The notes under the pieces are model-generated. The model searched no databases, was not told where the DNA came from, and saw nothing but the letters and a program-made list of their open reading frames with translations. From assembly GCF_900996245.1 (NCBI RefSeq), contig NZ_CAAJGK010000038.1, positions 124,001 to 188,000 of the forward strand: a stretch of DNA of 64,000 bases, given 5' to 3'. Positions 28,907-37,353 of this stretch are shown one piece after another. A program made the translations under genes and the position numbers. How positions within the stretch are numbered: position 1 is the first letter of the stretch; each line of letters begins with the position of its first letter. This stretch comes from Paraburkholderia sp. BCC1886. Lineage in GTDB: Bacteria; Pseudomonadota; Gammaproteobacteria; Burkholderiales; Burkholderiaceae.

Positions 28907-30066
28907 CATGTCGACTTCAGCAAAGTCCGCGAATGCCGCTCGATGTTCCAGTTCGGCTCGGTTTCCTGCAACAGCGCGCGCAGACGCTCCACCTGCTCGG
29001 ACAATCGCTGTCCGAGCCAGTACGGTCCTTGCAGATCGGCGGGCAGGTCGCGCAACGCGTCGCCCGGATTTTGCGGCGGCGTCTGCGGTTCCAGTCGCAT
29101 CAGCGGCGACGCGCCCGGAATACTGAAATGCGTCGCGTGCCCGAAGCGCAAACCGCGCGCCATCGCCAGCAGCATGCCGCGCACGGCGCGTACTTCGAAG
29201 CCGCAGCGCGCGGCATACGCGGCCCGCGCGGTCTCGTCGGCGTGCATCAGCGAGCCCGTGGCGAGCAGTTCGAGCGAACTGAGCACCGAGCGATGCAGCC
29301 GCTGGATTTCTTCCAGCCGCGACTGCGGCACGTCGATCTCTTTCGCGACCGACGGCATCAGTGAGCGCAACTGCACGAGCCGCCGGTTGATTCGCAGAAA
29401 CTGCTTCACCTGCTCTTCTTCGCCGAGCGTCTCGCCCTCGATCAGATACGTGTAGATGCGCGCGCATTCGCGCAGATTCGCGGCGAGTCCATAACGCCAC
29501 GAATAGGTCGCATGCAGCGGCAGCGCGAACGAGAACGCCAGCGCAATGACGATGCCGATCAGCACGTTGAGCGTGCGCCACAAGCCGGTGTCGATGAGAT
29601 TGTCGCCGTGGCCCGCGACGATACACATCGTGATCGCCGTCAGCAGCCCGATATAGCCGGCCGAACCGATGGCGAACCACGCGCAGATGGACGCGACGAT
29701 CGCCATCAGCACGTAGGTGAGCGGCAACGAGCCGATCAGGTTCTGCTGCAGGATCAGCAGCAGCCCGATCGTCGCGCCGAGCAGGGTCCCCGCGGCGCGC
29801 TCGGCGGCCTTCTTGCGGATATTGCCGTGATGCTGCAAGCCGCCGATCACCACCAGCAGCGTGACCGACGACCAGATGCCATGCGGAATGTCGATGCCGG
29901 TGGTCGCGAGAATCGACACCAGCATCGCGAGGCCGACGCGCAGGCTGTGCAGCACCTTGGCGTGCCGGTAGCGGTAATACGGCGAGGTGACCGCGCGGAT
30001 CATCCGGCTCAGGGCCGGGCGGCGCGGGACCACGGTGCGGGAAGGACGGGAATCGGCAGAGGCCAT
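28906..30066 (-). CDS. FUSC-family membrane transporter (aromatic acid exporter-like)
   Basis: A 386-residue membrane protein. Five or six N-terminal transmembrane helices contain HGIWSSVTLLVVIGGLQHHG and RAAGTLLGATIGLLLI, the FUSC-type core. The C-terminal half is a soluble helical domain (QVKQFLRINRRLVQLRSLM). Family members export aromatic carboxylic acids or fusaric acid, usually with membrane-fusion and outer-membrane partners that are not seen here. The ATG at 30066 begins MASADSRPSRTVVPRRP. It is downstream of the mctP terminator on the same strand but probably transcribed separately. Confidence 0.85.
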   Translation of the reverse strand: MASADSRPSRTVVPRRPALSRMIRAVTSPYYRYRHAKVLHSLRVGLAMLVSILATTGIDIPHGIWSSVTLLVVIGGLQHHGNIRKKAAERAAGTLLGATIGLLLILQQNLIGSLPLTYVLMAIVASICAWFAIGSAGYIGLLTAITMCIVAGHGDNLIDTGLWRTLNVLIGIVIALAFSFALPLHATYSWRYGLAANLRECARIYTYLIEGETLGEEEQVKQFLRINRRLVQLRSLMPSVAKEIDVPQSRLEEIQRLHRSVLSSLELLATGSLMHADETARAAYAARCGFEVRAVRGMLLAMARGLRFGHATHFSIPGASPLMRLEPQTPPQNPGDALRDLPADLQGPYWLGQRLSEQVERLRALLQETEPNWNIERHSRTLLKST

Positions 30067-30135
30067 GACGGCGCGATCACGCGTTGGAGGACGGTCTCGC
30101 TATCCTGCCCTGGACTCGTCCGGAATGACACCATG

Positions 30136-30166
30136 AAAAACGCCCGCCGACTTTCGTCCGCGGGCG
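30136..30166 (-). terminator. Intrinsic terminator of the DUF3311-mctP operon
   Basis: On the minus strand the 7-bp stem CGCCCGC / GCGGGCG is followed directly by TTTTT, 30 bp after the mctP stop. Confidence 0.8.
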
Positions 30167-30195
30167 CTGCGTTGTCAGCGGAATGACGCCGCCGC

Positions 30196-31746
30196 TTAAC
30201 TTTCCACCACGTCCAGATAGTCTTCGGGATGAGTACGGTCCACGCCGCGCTGCATGCCGAACGCGCGCACCAGCAGACTGACCACCACCGACACCACCAG
30301 GTTGACGATCAGCGACCACACCGCCGCATAGCCTGGAATCGCCATGCCGAACAGATGGATCACGAAGATCGAACCGGCCAGCTTCAGCGAGATCGCCATC
30401 CACGTGCCGGTGGCGATGCCGACCGCCCAGCCGGCGAGCAGGCCACGGTAGTCGAGCACGCGGGTGTAGAGACCCAGCACGATCGCCGGCAACGTCTGGA
30501 TGATCCAGATGCCGCCCAGCAGTTGCAACTGGATCGCGTACGTCAGCGGCAGGCCCAGAATGAACGCCACCGCGCCGACCTTGACGATCAGCGAGACGAG
30601 CTTGGCGACGTTGGTCTCCTGCTCGTTCGTCATATTGCGGTTGACGAACTCCTTGTGGATGTTGCGCGTGTACAGATTGGCCGCCGCGATCGACATGATC
30701 GCCGCCGGCACCAGCGCGCCGATCCCGATCGCCGCGAAGGCCACGCCGACGAACCACGACGGGAAGTAGTGGAGGAACAGCGCCGGTACCGCGAAGTTCG
30801 GACCGAAGGCCTTGAAGTACGGCGCGAATTCCGGCATGTCCTTCACGCCCGAGGCCAACGCCATGAAGCCGAGCAGCGCAAGCAGACCGAGCACCAGCGA
30901 GTAGGCCGGCAGCATCGCCATGTTGCGGCGGATGGTGTTGCCCGACTTCGACGACAGCACCGCGGTGATCGAATGCGGATACAGGAACAGCGCGAGCGCC
31001 GAGCCGACCGCGAGCGTCGCGTACGCGCTATAGCCATTCAGGCTCGACACGTCCGGCGCCTTGAGCAGCAGCTTGGCCGGCGGCACGATGCTGAAAATAT
31101 GGCCGAAGCCGCCCAGTTGCGGCGGAATCACGATGATCGCGGCGAAGATCGTGATGTAGATCAGCACGTCCTTGACCACGGCGATCATGGCCGGTGCGCG
31201 CAGACCCGAGGTGTACGTGTACGCCGCGAGAATCGCGAAAGCGATGATGAGCGGCAGGTCGCCGACGAAGCCCGTGGTGTCGAAACCGAGCGCGCCGATC
31301 ACCACTTCGATCCCGACCAGTTGTAGCGCGATATACGGCATGGTCGCCACGATACCGGTCACGGCGATCGCCAGAGCGAGCATCCGGCTGCCATAGCGCG
31401 CCGACACGAAGTCCGCCGATGTCACGTAGCCCTGACGTTTGGCGATGCTCCACAGTTTCGGGAACACCACGAACGCGAACGGGTAGATGAGGATGGTGTA
31501 CGGCAGCGCGAAGAAACCGGTGGCGCCCGCACCGAACACCAGCGCCGGCACGGCGATGAAGGTGTAGGCGGTGTACAGGTCGCCGCCCAGCAGGAACCAC
31601 GTGACGACGGTACCGAAGCGGCGTCCGCCCAGGCCCCACTCTTCCAGATGCGCCAGATCGCCGCGCCGCCAGTGGGCCGCGATAAAGCCGAGGATCGTCA
31701 CGCCGATGAAAAACAGTACGAAGACGAAGGTTGCGGTGGCGTTCAT
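30196..31746 (-). CDS. mctP: Sodium:solute symporter-family monocarboxylate transporter, MctP-like
   Basis: A 516-residue inner-membrane transporter with about 13 hydrophobic segments. GLGGRRFGTVVTWFLLGGD and DLYTAYTFIAVPALVFGAGA are typical of the MctP branch, which imports lactate, pyruvate and other monocarboxylates. The C-terminal cytoplasmic tail is short (HPEDYLDVVES). The start ATG at 31746 overlaps the stop of the upstream DUF3311 gene by four bases (ATGA), so the two are translationally coupled. A terminator follows. Confidence 0.92.
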   Translation of the reverse strand: MNATATFVFVLFFIGVTILGFIAAHWRRGDLAHLEEWGLGGRRFGTVVTWFLLGGDLYTAYTFIAVPALVFGAGATGFFALPYTILIYPFAFVVFPKLWSIAKRQGYVTSADFVSARYGSRMLALAIAVTGIVATMPYIALQLVGIEVVIGALGFDTTGFVGDLPLIIAFAILAAYTYTSGLRAPAMIAVVKDVLIYITIFAAIIVIPPQLGGFGHIFSIVPPAKLLLKAPDVSSLNGYSAYATLAVGSALALFLYPHSITAVLSSKSGNTIRRNMAMLPAYSLVLGLLALLGFMALASGVKDMPEFAPYFKAFGPNFAVPALFLHYFPSWFVGVAFAAIGIGALVPAAIMSIAAANLYTRNIHKEFVNRNMTNEQETNVAKLVSLIVKVGAVAFILGLPLTYAIQLQLLGGIWIIQTLPAIVLGLYTRVLDYRGLLAGWAVGIATGTWMAISLKLAGSIFVIHLFGMAIPGYAAVWSLIVNLVVSVVVSLLVRAFGMQRGVDRTHPEDYLDVVES

Positions 31747-31973
31747 GAGCGTGCGCCCCCTTTCGAGCGGGTCTTGGTCTTGAAGTACACGAGCGCGGTG
31801 ATGACCGCGCTGATCAGCACCCAAAGGAGCTGATACCAGTAGAAAAACGGAAAGTCGAACAGCTGCGGTTCGATCTTGTTGTAGGACGGCACCCAGATCA
31901 TCGCGATCCAGGGCAATAGCAGCAACCAGAGCCAGTGCTTGCTGGCCTTGTTCGCGTCGGCGTCGTGAGCCAT
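31743..31973 (-). CDS. DUF3311 small membrane subunit of the monocarboxylate transporter operon
   Basis: A 76-residue protein with two membrane helices (WLWLLLLPWIAMIWVPSYN and FFYWYQLLWVLISAVITALV). DUF3311 proteins are commonly encoded next to solute symporters of the MctP type and may be small partner subunits. A Shine-Dalgarno AGAGGAGA precedes the ATG at 31973, and the stop overlaps the mctP start by four bases. It is the first gene of the operon. Confidence 0.9.
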   Translation of the reverse strand: MAHDADANKASKHWLWLLLLPWIAMIWVPSYNKIEPQLFDFPFFYWYQLLWVLISAVITALVYFKTKTRSKGGARS

Positions 31974-32325
31974 GACGTCTCCTCTTCCCTTTTATTGAAT
32001 TGTTGGCCCGTGTGTGCACGGGTGGTGGGTCCCCAGCGGAGCGCCGCCCCGCGCATGGCAGGGCTGCTCCGAAAGCTGGGAAAGAGTATAGGAGCGGCGA
32101 ACTCGCGGTCAAGACGGGGTGACCCGAGGCCCGGCGGTGCTTTGAGGGGATTTCGCGGAGACAGACGGGCACGGCGGCGGGGAGGGACGCCGGGTGGCTG
32201 CGAGGTGGTGCGACGTAGGTAAAGATGGTGCTGTCGCGCGCGCACAACGGCACGGCGCGGCGCTCACCCGGCTTCGGTTGGCCGGGTGGCGGGTCGATCA
32301 GATTGGGACGCTCAGATTGGGACGC
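31974..32325. other. Upstream region of the DUF3311-mctP operon
   Basis: About 350 bp that hold the minus-strand promoter at 32085-32112 and a 5' leader of about 100 bases with a short hairpin (CCCGTG / CACGGG). At the right end is a 14-bp direct repeat (GATTGGGACGCTCA at 32301-32328) that includes the spermidine-synthase-like stop codon. No gene seen. Confidence 0.7.
32085..32112 (-). promoter_or_regulatory. Sigma-70 promoter of the DUF3311-mctP operon
   Basis: On the minus strand TTGACC (32112-32107), 16-bp spacer, TATACT (32090-32085); five of six bases match in each box. The start point should fall near 32078, leaving a leader of about 105 bases. Confidence 0.65.
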
Positions 32326-33255
32326 TCAGATGGAGAACGTCTCGCCGGTTTGACCGGTCGATTCCTGCAGGCCTTTGATCCACTGCCGCGCGGGCAGGCC
32401 GAGCTTCGACTCGATCACCTTCGCGCGGGCTTGCAGCGCCTTGAACGGAATCTCGAGCGCCGGACCGGAGAACGCGATGGCGATACGGTTGCCGTCGTGC
32501 ACTTCCGGCAGCGCGAACACCCGACCGTCGAACGCTTCGTTCAGGCGCTTCATGTTGCGCACGAAGCTCGGGTGATCGCCGAACAGGTTTACCGTCACGA
32601 CGCCGGCTTCGGTCAGGCACGCCCGCACCGCGCGATAGAAACCCACGCTGTCGAGCACCGGTCCGCGCGCGGTAGCGTCGTACACGTCGATCTGCAATGC
32701 GCCGATGGTGCCGTGATTCGCGCGGTCGTTGACGAAGTCCCACGCGTCCATCTCATGCACGGTGAGGCGTGCGTCGTCGCGCGACAGTTCGAACATCGTG
32801 CGCGCGGCCACGACGACCGCGGGATTCACTTCGACCGCTTCGACCTGCGCACGCTTGAGGTAACGATGCGCGAACTTGGTCAGCGCGGCCGCGCCCAGAC
32901 CGAGCTGGACGATGCGCCTGGGCGTTTCGATGAACAGCAGCCAGGCCATCATCTGCTGCGCGTATTCGAGTTCGATGTGATCGGGCTTGCGCAGACGCAT
33001 GGCGCCTTGCACCCATTCCGTGCCGAAATGCAGGAAGCGCACACCGCCCTCTTCCGAAAACGTGACGGGAGCGAAACGCGGTTTGCGCGGCGTTTCGATT
33101 TGCGGCGCGTCGTGCAGATCGTCGTCGTCCCGCTCGCGTTTCTGTTTCTTGTTGCGGCCCGTTTGTTCCGCGCGTTGTTTGCCGCCGGCGACGTCGGCGT
33201 TTTTATTGCGGAAAGCGCGCGCTTCGGCCGAAGCCCGCTTGATCAGTTTCGTCAT
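32326..33255 (-). CDS. Spermidine synthase-like methyltransferase-fold protein
   Basis: A 309-residue protein. The first 80 residues are basic and disordered (RNKKQKRERDDDDLHDAP). The core from about residue 90 is a spermine/spermidine-synthase-like Rossmann domain: IVQLGLGAAALTKFAHRY, then VEAVEVNPAVVVAART and LQIDVYDATARGP. The substrate is unknown; such stand-alone homologues are common and may not make polyamines. The ATG at 33255 has no Shine-Dalgarno. It overlaps (ATGA) the stop of a relict glycosylase 3' end, so translation was probably once coupled to the upstream gene and is now separated from it by an inserted segment. Confidence 0.8.
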   Translation of the reverse strand: MTKLIKRASAEARAFRNKNADVAGGKQRAEQTGRNKKQKRERDDDDLHDAPQIETPRKPRFAPVTFSEEGGVRFLHFGTEWVQGAMRLRKPDHIELEYAQQMMAWLLFIETPRRIVQLGLGAAALTKFAHRYLKRAQVEAVEVNPAVVVAARTMFELSRDDARLTVHEMDAWDFVNDRANHGTIGALQIDVYDATARGPVLDSVGFYRAVRACLTEAGVVTVNLFGDHPSFVRNMKRLNEAFDGRVFALPEVHDGNRIAIAFSGPALEIPFKALQARAKVIESKLGLPARQWIKGLQESTGQTGETFSI

Positions 33256-33281
33256 GTCAGGAGGTCGCGCCAGAGACGCAA

Positions 33282-33355
33282 TTTTTGGTCGAACGAGAGC
33301 ATAGCATTCGCCGGACTGGACGACGGCAGCACGAGCGTCGCATAGCCGGCGGCGC
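33282..33355. repeat. 74-bp direct repeat, copy A (relict 3' end of the glycosylase gene)
   Basis: Identical over all 74 bases to 33687-33760. On the minus strand it still reads in the glycosylase frame and continues after the repeat as LRLWRDLLT-stop, with the stop overlapping the ATG of the spermidine-synthase-like gene. It therefore looks like the ancestral gene end left behind by an insertion. Confidence 0.95.
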
Positions 33356-33406
33356 GATACATGTCTTATGATCGCGCCTGACCTTTGCCATTCACAGGGG
33401 AGCGCT

Positions 33407-33601
33407 ATGCGCATAGTCTGCTTTGCCAAAGCCGAAAATAATCTGGAGGCTCTCATCGAGCAGGCCGTCGACGATGCCAATGTCACGCTCATCACACGAA
33501 GCGACGCGCCAAACGCCGTCCTGATGTCTCAAGATCACTACGAAAGATTGATCGAAGCTATCCAGGTGCTTCACTCACCGCCAATCGTCGCCCACCCGTA
33601 A
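33407..33601 (+). CDS. Solitary Phd/YefM-type antitoxin
   Basis: A 64-residue protein with the YefM pattern: FAKAENNLEALIEQAVDD, then VTLITRSDAPNAVLMSQ and DHYERLIEAIQVL. This is the DNA-binding and dimerisation part; the toxin-wrapping C-terminal tail is shorter than in YefM (about 83 residues). The ATG at 33407 follows GGGGAG at good spacing. No toxin gene (YoeB, Doc or other) lies on either side. The gene runs opposite to its neighbours and sits inside a segment flanked by 74-bp direct repeats, so it probably arrived with an insertion. Confidence 0.8.
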   Translation: MRIVCFAKAENNLEALIEQAVDDANVTLITRSDAPNAVLMSQDHYERLIEAIQVLHSPPIVAHP

Positions 33602-33656
33602 CGATCGCCCAACTTCGCCGGGGTCAAATCCCGTTGATGAATGGCAACGGCCCACG

Positions 33657-34133
33657 CTAATCAAACAACGTCTGCCAGACCGCCAGTTTTTGGTCGAACG
33701 AGAGCATAGCATTCGCCGGACTGGACGACGGCAGCACGAGCGTCGCATAGCCGGCGGCGCCGATCACCGGGGCGAAGCGCCCCGCCGTCTTGCCGTTGAA
33801 ACAGACTTTTCTGAGCAGCGGCGCATGCTCGCGCAGCGACGCGAAATCGTTCGGCTGCGCATGCCGGATCGCCGAATCGAGGCTGCCTTCGCGCTGACAC
33901 GCATCGAGTACGTCCCACACACCCACGCCATGAGCAAGCACACGCTCGAGTCGCGCGTCGTAAGGCAACTCGTGCAACGACGCCTCGCCGAGCACGGCGC
34001 CCAGAAGCCGCCAGAACTGGTTACGCGGATGCGCGTAATACTGCGTCGCGGCCAGCGACGCTTCGCCGGGAAAACTGCCCAATATCAGCGTGTGGGTGTT
34101 CGCGGCGGTTACGGGAGGAAAGCCTTGCAGCAT
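33657..34133 (-). CDS. Hypoxanthine/uracil DNA glycosylase (UDG family 6-like)
   Basis: A 158-residue base-excision repair enzyme. TLILGSFPGEASLAATQYY then AHPRNQFWRLLG is the signature of the deoxyinosine-type branch of the uracil-DNA glycosylase superfamily. VGVWDVLDACQREGSLD and VLPSSSPANAMLSFDQKL follow. The C-terminus now reads LAVWQTLFD, while a relict copy 400 bp away ends LRLWRDLLT, so the last few residues were replaced by the inserted segment. The ATG at 34133 shares one base with the ubiC stop (TGATG), which implies coupling with ubiC. Confidence 0.88.
   Translation of the reverse strand: MLQGFPPVTAANTHTLILGSFPGEASLAATQYYAHPRNQFWRLLGAVLGEASLHELPYDARLERVLAHGVGVWDVLDACQREGSLDSAIRHAQPNDFASLREHAPLLRKVCFNGKTAGRFAPVIGAAGYATLVLPSSSPANAMLSFDQKLAVWQTLFD
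33687..33760. repeat. 74-bp direct repeat, copy B (functional glycosylase 3' region)
   Basis: Lies inside the intact glycosylase gene and is identical to 33282-33355. The repeat period is 405 bp. Sequence just outside the left edge differs between the copies (GACGCAA against CCGCCAG after a shared GCCAGA). Confidence 0.95.
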
Positions 34134-34744
34134 CAACGGCTCCGTTCGTCGGACGTGCACGCCCACAACGCGGGCAGCATGCACTCGGTGACCATCAGCG
34201 GCGCGCCATGGCGCTCGAACACCGAGCGACGCGCGACCAGTGCATGAGGCGCGGCGTGACTATCTTTCTGCACGGGTGACTCGCTGCGCCGCGCAGGCGC
34301 GGCGATCTCGCGCACAGCCAACCGGTACATCGGATGACGCGCGGTCAACCTGCGGCTGACCAGCGCCGAACGCGCGACGCTGCGATCGCTATACAGCAGT
34401 TCAGCCAGCGGCCGCGTGCGCAGATCTCGGGTAGCCTGCCAGACGCCGACGCTCGCGGCGAGCGGCGCGACGCTATGCGCGGCAACGAACGGCACACCCT
34501 CCACCGATAACACCACTTCCCGCACCCACACCGGCGCACGCGAAGCGAGCGCGAGCGCGGCGCGTTCGTCAGCCCACGGCAACGCGACGCCTTCACGCGT
34601 CACGCGCACCGTGACCTCGCCGAGCGCACGCAGATGCGCGGTCAGCGAACCTTCACGAGTGAGCCAGTCTTTCTGGACAGCGCCAAGGCCAGGCGCGGGT
34701 GCGACGCGCCAATGAGCGTCGGCGGCAGTGAAACGTAGGGACAT
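34133..34744 (-). CDS. ubiC: Chorismate pyruvate-lyase
   Basis: A 203-residue enzyme that cuts chorismate to 4-hydroxybenzoate and pyruvate, the first step of ubiquinone synthesis. Family motifs are [54 protein letters not shown] and [17 protein letters not shown] polar insertion ([20 protein letters not shown]) before the last strand makes it longer than E. coli UbiC (165 residues). The ATG at 34744 begins [12 protein letters not shown]. Its stop overlaps the glycosylase start by one base. Confidence 0.95.
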   Translation of the reverse strand: MSLRFTAADAHWRVAPAPGLGAVQKDWLTREGSLTAHLRALGEVTVRVTREGVALPWADERAALALASRAPVWVREVVLSVEGVPFVAAHSVAPLAASVGVWQATRDLRTRPLAELLYSDRSVARSALVSRRLTARHPMYRLAVREIAAPARRSESPVQKDSHAAPHALVARRSVFERHGAPLMVTECMLPALWACTSDERSR

Positions 34745-34999
34745 GGTGTCGGATTATAACGGCGCGGCTATCGGCACATCGGCAAGCTCGCAGCCCTTCT
34801 CCGACAAGCTGCGACGCACATTCCGACGCACCGGGTTAAGAACCACGCGACGTGATTCGAATTCGGATAGTTCCGATATTCCCAAACCCACGGCCCACGA
34901 TAAAACCTTCGTGCTCGACGCGATCGACGGCGCGGCTGTCATCCACGAGCACTCCCGATAACGCACCAGACAATCGTAGAAAGAAGGAGATAAAACACG

Positions 35000-35506
35000 A
35001 TGAAAACAACATTGAGAGCCACGGTTTGCGCCCTTGCGGTCCTGTTCGTCACCGGTTGCGCCAGCCCGCTGAATCGCGACAAGGAAACACGTTTGAACAA
35101 GGCAGTCGGCATCGAAGTGGCGCCGGTTGCGGGCGGCGTCGCCGTCAAACTGCCGGAGACGGCGTTGTTCGATTTCGGCAAATCGGAAGTGCGCGCCGAT
35201 GCTTCCGCCGTGGTCGACCGCTCGGCCGTCCTGCTGAAGCGAAGCAGCAAGCCGATCCTCGTCGAAGGCTACACCGACAACGTCGGCACCCTCGAGTACA
35301 ACCAGCAGCTATCCGAAGATCGTGCGACCGCGGTCGGCTATGCGCTGGTCGCGCGTGGCATCCCGATCGGTCGCATTCGCACCAAAGGCAATGCGTACAA
35401 CGATCCGGTCGCCAGCAACGATACGCCCGAAGGACGCGCGCTGAACCGTCGCACGGAAATCACCGTGCGCGGGGAGACGATGGAGACGTTGATGGGCAAG
35501 CCTTGA
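35000..35506 (+). CDS. OmpA-family outer-membrane lipoprotein
   Basis: A 168-residue lipoprotein with signal ATVCALAVLFVTGCAS and lipobox Cys about residue 20. The C-terminal OmpA-like peptidoglycan-binding domain includes TALFDFGKSEVRADASAV, LVEGYTDNVGTLEYNQQLS and the basic end RALNRRTEITVRG. It tethers the outer membrane to peptidoglycan. AAGGAG precedes the ATG at 35000. The last 47 bases overlap the 3' end of the convergent TPR gene. The 34745-34999 gap shows no gene. Confidence 0.92.
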   Translation: MKTTLRATVCALAVLFVTGCASPLNRDKETRLNKAVGIEVAPVAGGVAVKLPETALFDFGKSEVRADASAVVDRSAVLLKRSSKPILVEGYTDNVGTLEYNQQLSEDRATAVGYALVARGIPIGRIRTKGNAYNDPVASNDTPEGRALNRRTEITVRGETMETLMGKP

Positions 35507-37349
35507 GTTCGACACGCTCGCGCAACGCACGCGCCACGTCGTCCAGCACCGGCTGCCAACAGCCGAGTTCGCGCTGCCTGAAAAGGCGTAGCGACGGATA
35601 CCACGGGCTATCGTCCCGGCCGGTCATCCAGCGCCAGTCGGTGAAGGTGGGCACCAGCAGCCAGACCGGCGTGCCACACGCGCCGGCCAGGTGAGCCACG
35701 GCGGAATCGACGGTGATCACCAGATCGAGCGACTGGACGATCGCCAGCGTATCGGCGAAGCCGTCGATTTCCGCCCCCAGCCTATGAAGACCGGGCCGAA
35801 CGGACCATGCATCCGCCTGATCTTGCGCGGCGCCCTTCTGCAGTGAGAACCACGTGACGTCCGGCTGCTCCAGAAGTGATCGCCATTGTTGCAATGGAAT
35901 CGAGCGGTAGCGGTCCAGTTCATAAGCGGGATTGCCTGCCCAGACAATGCCCACGCGCAGTCCTGGCGCGTTCGGCGATAGCGATGGCGATGCGCCGGCC
36001 GCGATTTCGTTAAGACGACTTTCCCAGCGGGCCGCGTTCGCGGCGTCGGCGACAAGGTAGGACCTGGCGAGCGGCAGCATCGGCTCGCTCAGTTGCATGT
36101 GCATCGGCATTCGCAGCATGCGGCACCAGTAGTCGTACGGCCCGGGCGGCGCACTGCTCCATGCCGTATGCACGCCGGCCGCATCGGCGGCTATTTCGCG
36201 CAACGGATCTTCCACCCAGACATCGACGATAGCGCCCTGACGATGCAACCAGTCGGCCATACATAAGAACTGGATCTGATCGCCCAGCCCCTGTTCGCCG
36301 ATCAGAAGGAATCGGCAGCCGGCCAGCGCTTCACCGCGCCACTCGGGGAAATCCGGGCGCACCAGATCGGCGTTTTCCGGCAGCGCCTCGTGCCATGCAT
36401 AGCGCCGCCAGCCGTCTGTGAAATCGCCGTCGCGAAGTTGCGCCGCGGCGAAATTGAATTGCATCAGCGCGTGTTCGGGCAGCAGACGCGCTGCCTCGCC
36501 GGCATGCTGCCGCATCGCCGAGGAGTCGCCCAGCATGTTGAACGCGAACGACGCGTTGTGATGCAGCAGCGCGTCGTGCGGATCGATGGCGAGACCTTGC
36601 GCTGCAACGCTGGCGGCATCGCGGAAGCGGGCCACGCCGTTCAGCGCGAAGGCGAGTTGCAGGAGCGCGGACGGGTCGGCGGCGAAGTCCTTGCGGAGCT
36701 GGGCCAGCACGCTTTGTAGTTCTGCGTCGCGCTGCGTTTTCGCGAGTGCGGAGAACAGTTCTGGCAGGTCGGCGCGATCGGTACGATCCACGGTCCACGC
36801 GCGCAGCCAGTAGTCCGCGGCGTCATCCCGCGCCGCCTGTTCCGTGCTGATTCGCGCGAGCGCACGCAGCGCATGACGCAGCGACGGATCAAAGTCGAGT
36901 GCGAGCCGATAATGCGTGCGCGCTTCGTCCACGCGCGCCGACAGCTTCAACGAATCGGCGAGGTTTCGATGCTGGCTCGCCGTGCCTCCGCTCAACGACA
37001 ACGCACGCTGATAGAACGCCTCGGCCGCGACGTGATCGCCGCCCAACGCCGCGATCAAACCACGATGCTCCCACCATTGCGCTCGATGCGGCGCGAGATG
37101 CAAGGCCCGATCGAGATAGCCGCACGCGAGGTCGATCCGGTCCGCGCGAAAAGCCGCAAGACCAACACAATGAAGCAGATCGGCACTAGCGGGCTCGAGT
37201 TCGACCGCGCGCTGGTAGGCCTGCAGCGCTTGAAGATGCTGGCCGGCCGCAGCGCTGGCATCGGCCTGCGCGATCAGCGCGGCTGCATCGAGATGCTGCT
37301 GTGCCGATGGCAAAGGATCAGGCAGGGACAGTGCGCTTTGCTCGTTCAT
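35460..37349 (-). CDS. TPR-repeat glycosyltransferase-like protein (second of a pair)
   Basis: A 629-residue protein. Residues about 20-330 are tetratricopeptide-like helices (AYQRAVELEPASADLLHCV, YLDRALHLAPHRAQWWEHR). The C-terminal 300 residues resemble a GT-B or family-9 glycosyltransferase: FLLIGEQGLGDQIQFLCMAD, VGIVWAGNPAYELDRYRSI and ITVDSAVAHLAGACGTPVW, then WLLVPTFTDWRWMTGRDDSP. Similar proteins modify surface structures such as flagellin or LPS, but the target here is unknown. The ATG at 37349 is four bases after the stop of the paralogous upstream gene. Its 3' end overlaps the OmpA-like gene on the other strand by 47 bases. Confidence 0.85.
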   Translation of the reverse strand: MNEQSALSLPDPLPSAQQHLDAAALIAQADASAAAGQHLQALQAYQRAVELEPASADLLHCVGLAAFRADRIDLACGYLDRALHLAPHRAQWWEHRGLIAALGGDHVAAEAFYQRALSLSGGTASQHRNLADSLKLSARVDEARTHYRLALDFDPSLRHALRALARISTEQAARDDAADYWLRAWTVDRTDRADLPELFSALAKTQRDAELQSVLAQLRKDFAADPSALLQLAFALNGVARFRDAASVAAQGLAIDPHDALLHHNASFAFNMLGDSSAMRQHAGEAARLLPEHALMQFNFAAAQLRDGDFTDGWRRYAWHEALPENADLVRPDFPEWRGEALAGCRFLLIGEQGLGDQIQFLCMADWLHRQGAIVDVWVEDPLREIAADAAGVHTAWSSAPPGPYDYWCRMLRMPMHMQLSEPMLPLARSYLVADAANAARWESRLNEIAAGASPSLSPNAPGLRVGIVWAGNPAYELDRYRSIPLQQWRSLLEQPDVTWFSLQKGAAQDQADAWSVRPGLHRLGAEIDGFADTLAIVQSLDLVITVDSAVAHLAGACGTPVWLLVPTFTDWRWMTGRDDSPWYPSLRLFRQRELGCWQPVLDDVARALRERVELKACPSTSPSSPRAR

Positions 37350-37353
37350 CGGC

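Noticed and set aside
28706..29680. 324-codon frame overlapping transaldolase and FUSC genes
   Set aside because: Same strand but a different frame from FUSC, with Arg/Ala-rich composition and no family features.
32326..33495. 389-codon version of the spermidine-synthase-like gene
   Set aside because: The extra 80 codons run antisense through the antitoxin and the relict repeat; the ATG at 33255 overlaps the old glycosylase stop as expected for the true start.
34728..34961. 77-codon frame between ubiC and the OmpA-like gene
   Set aside because: No ribosome site, no recognisable features, mixed codon use.
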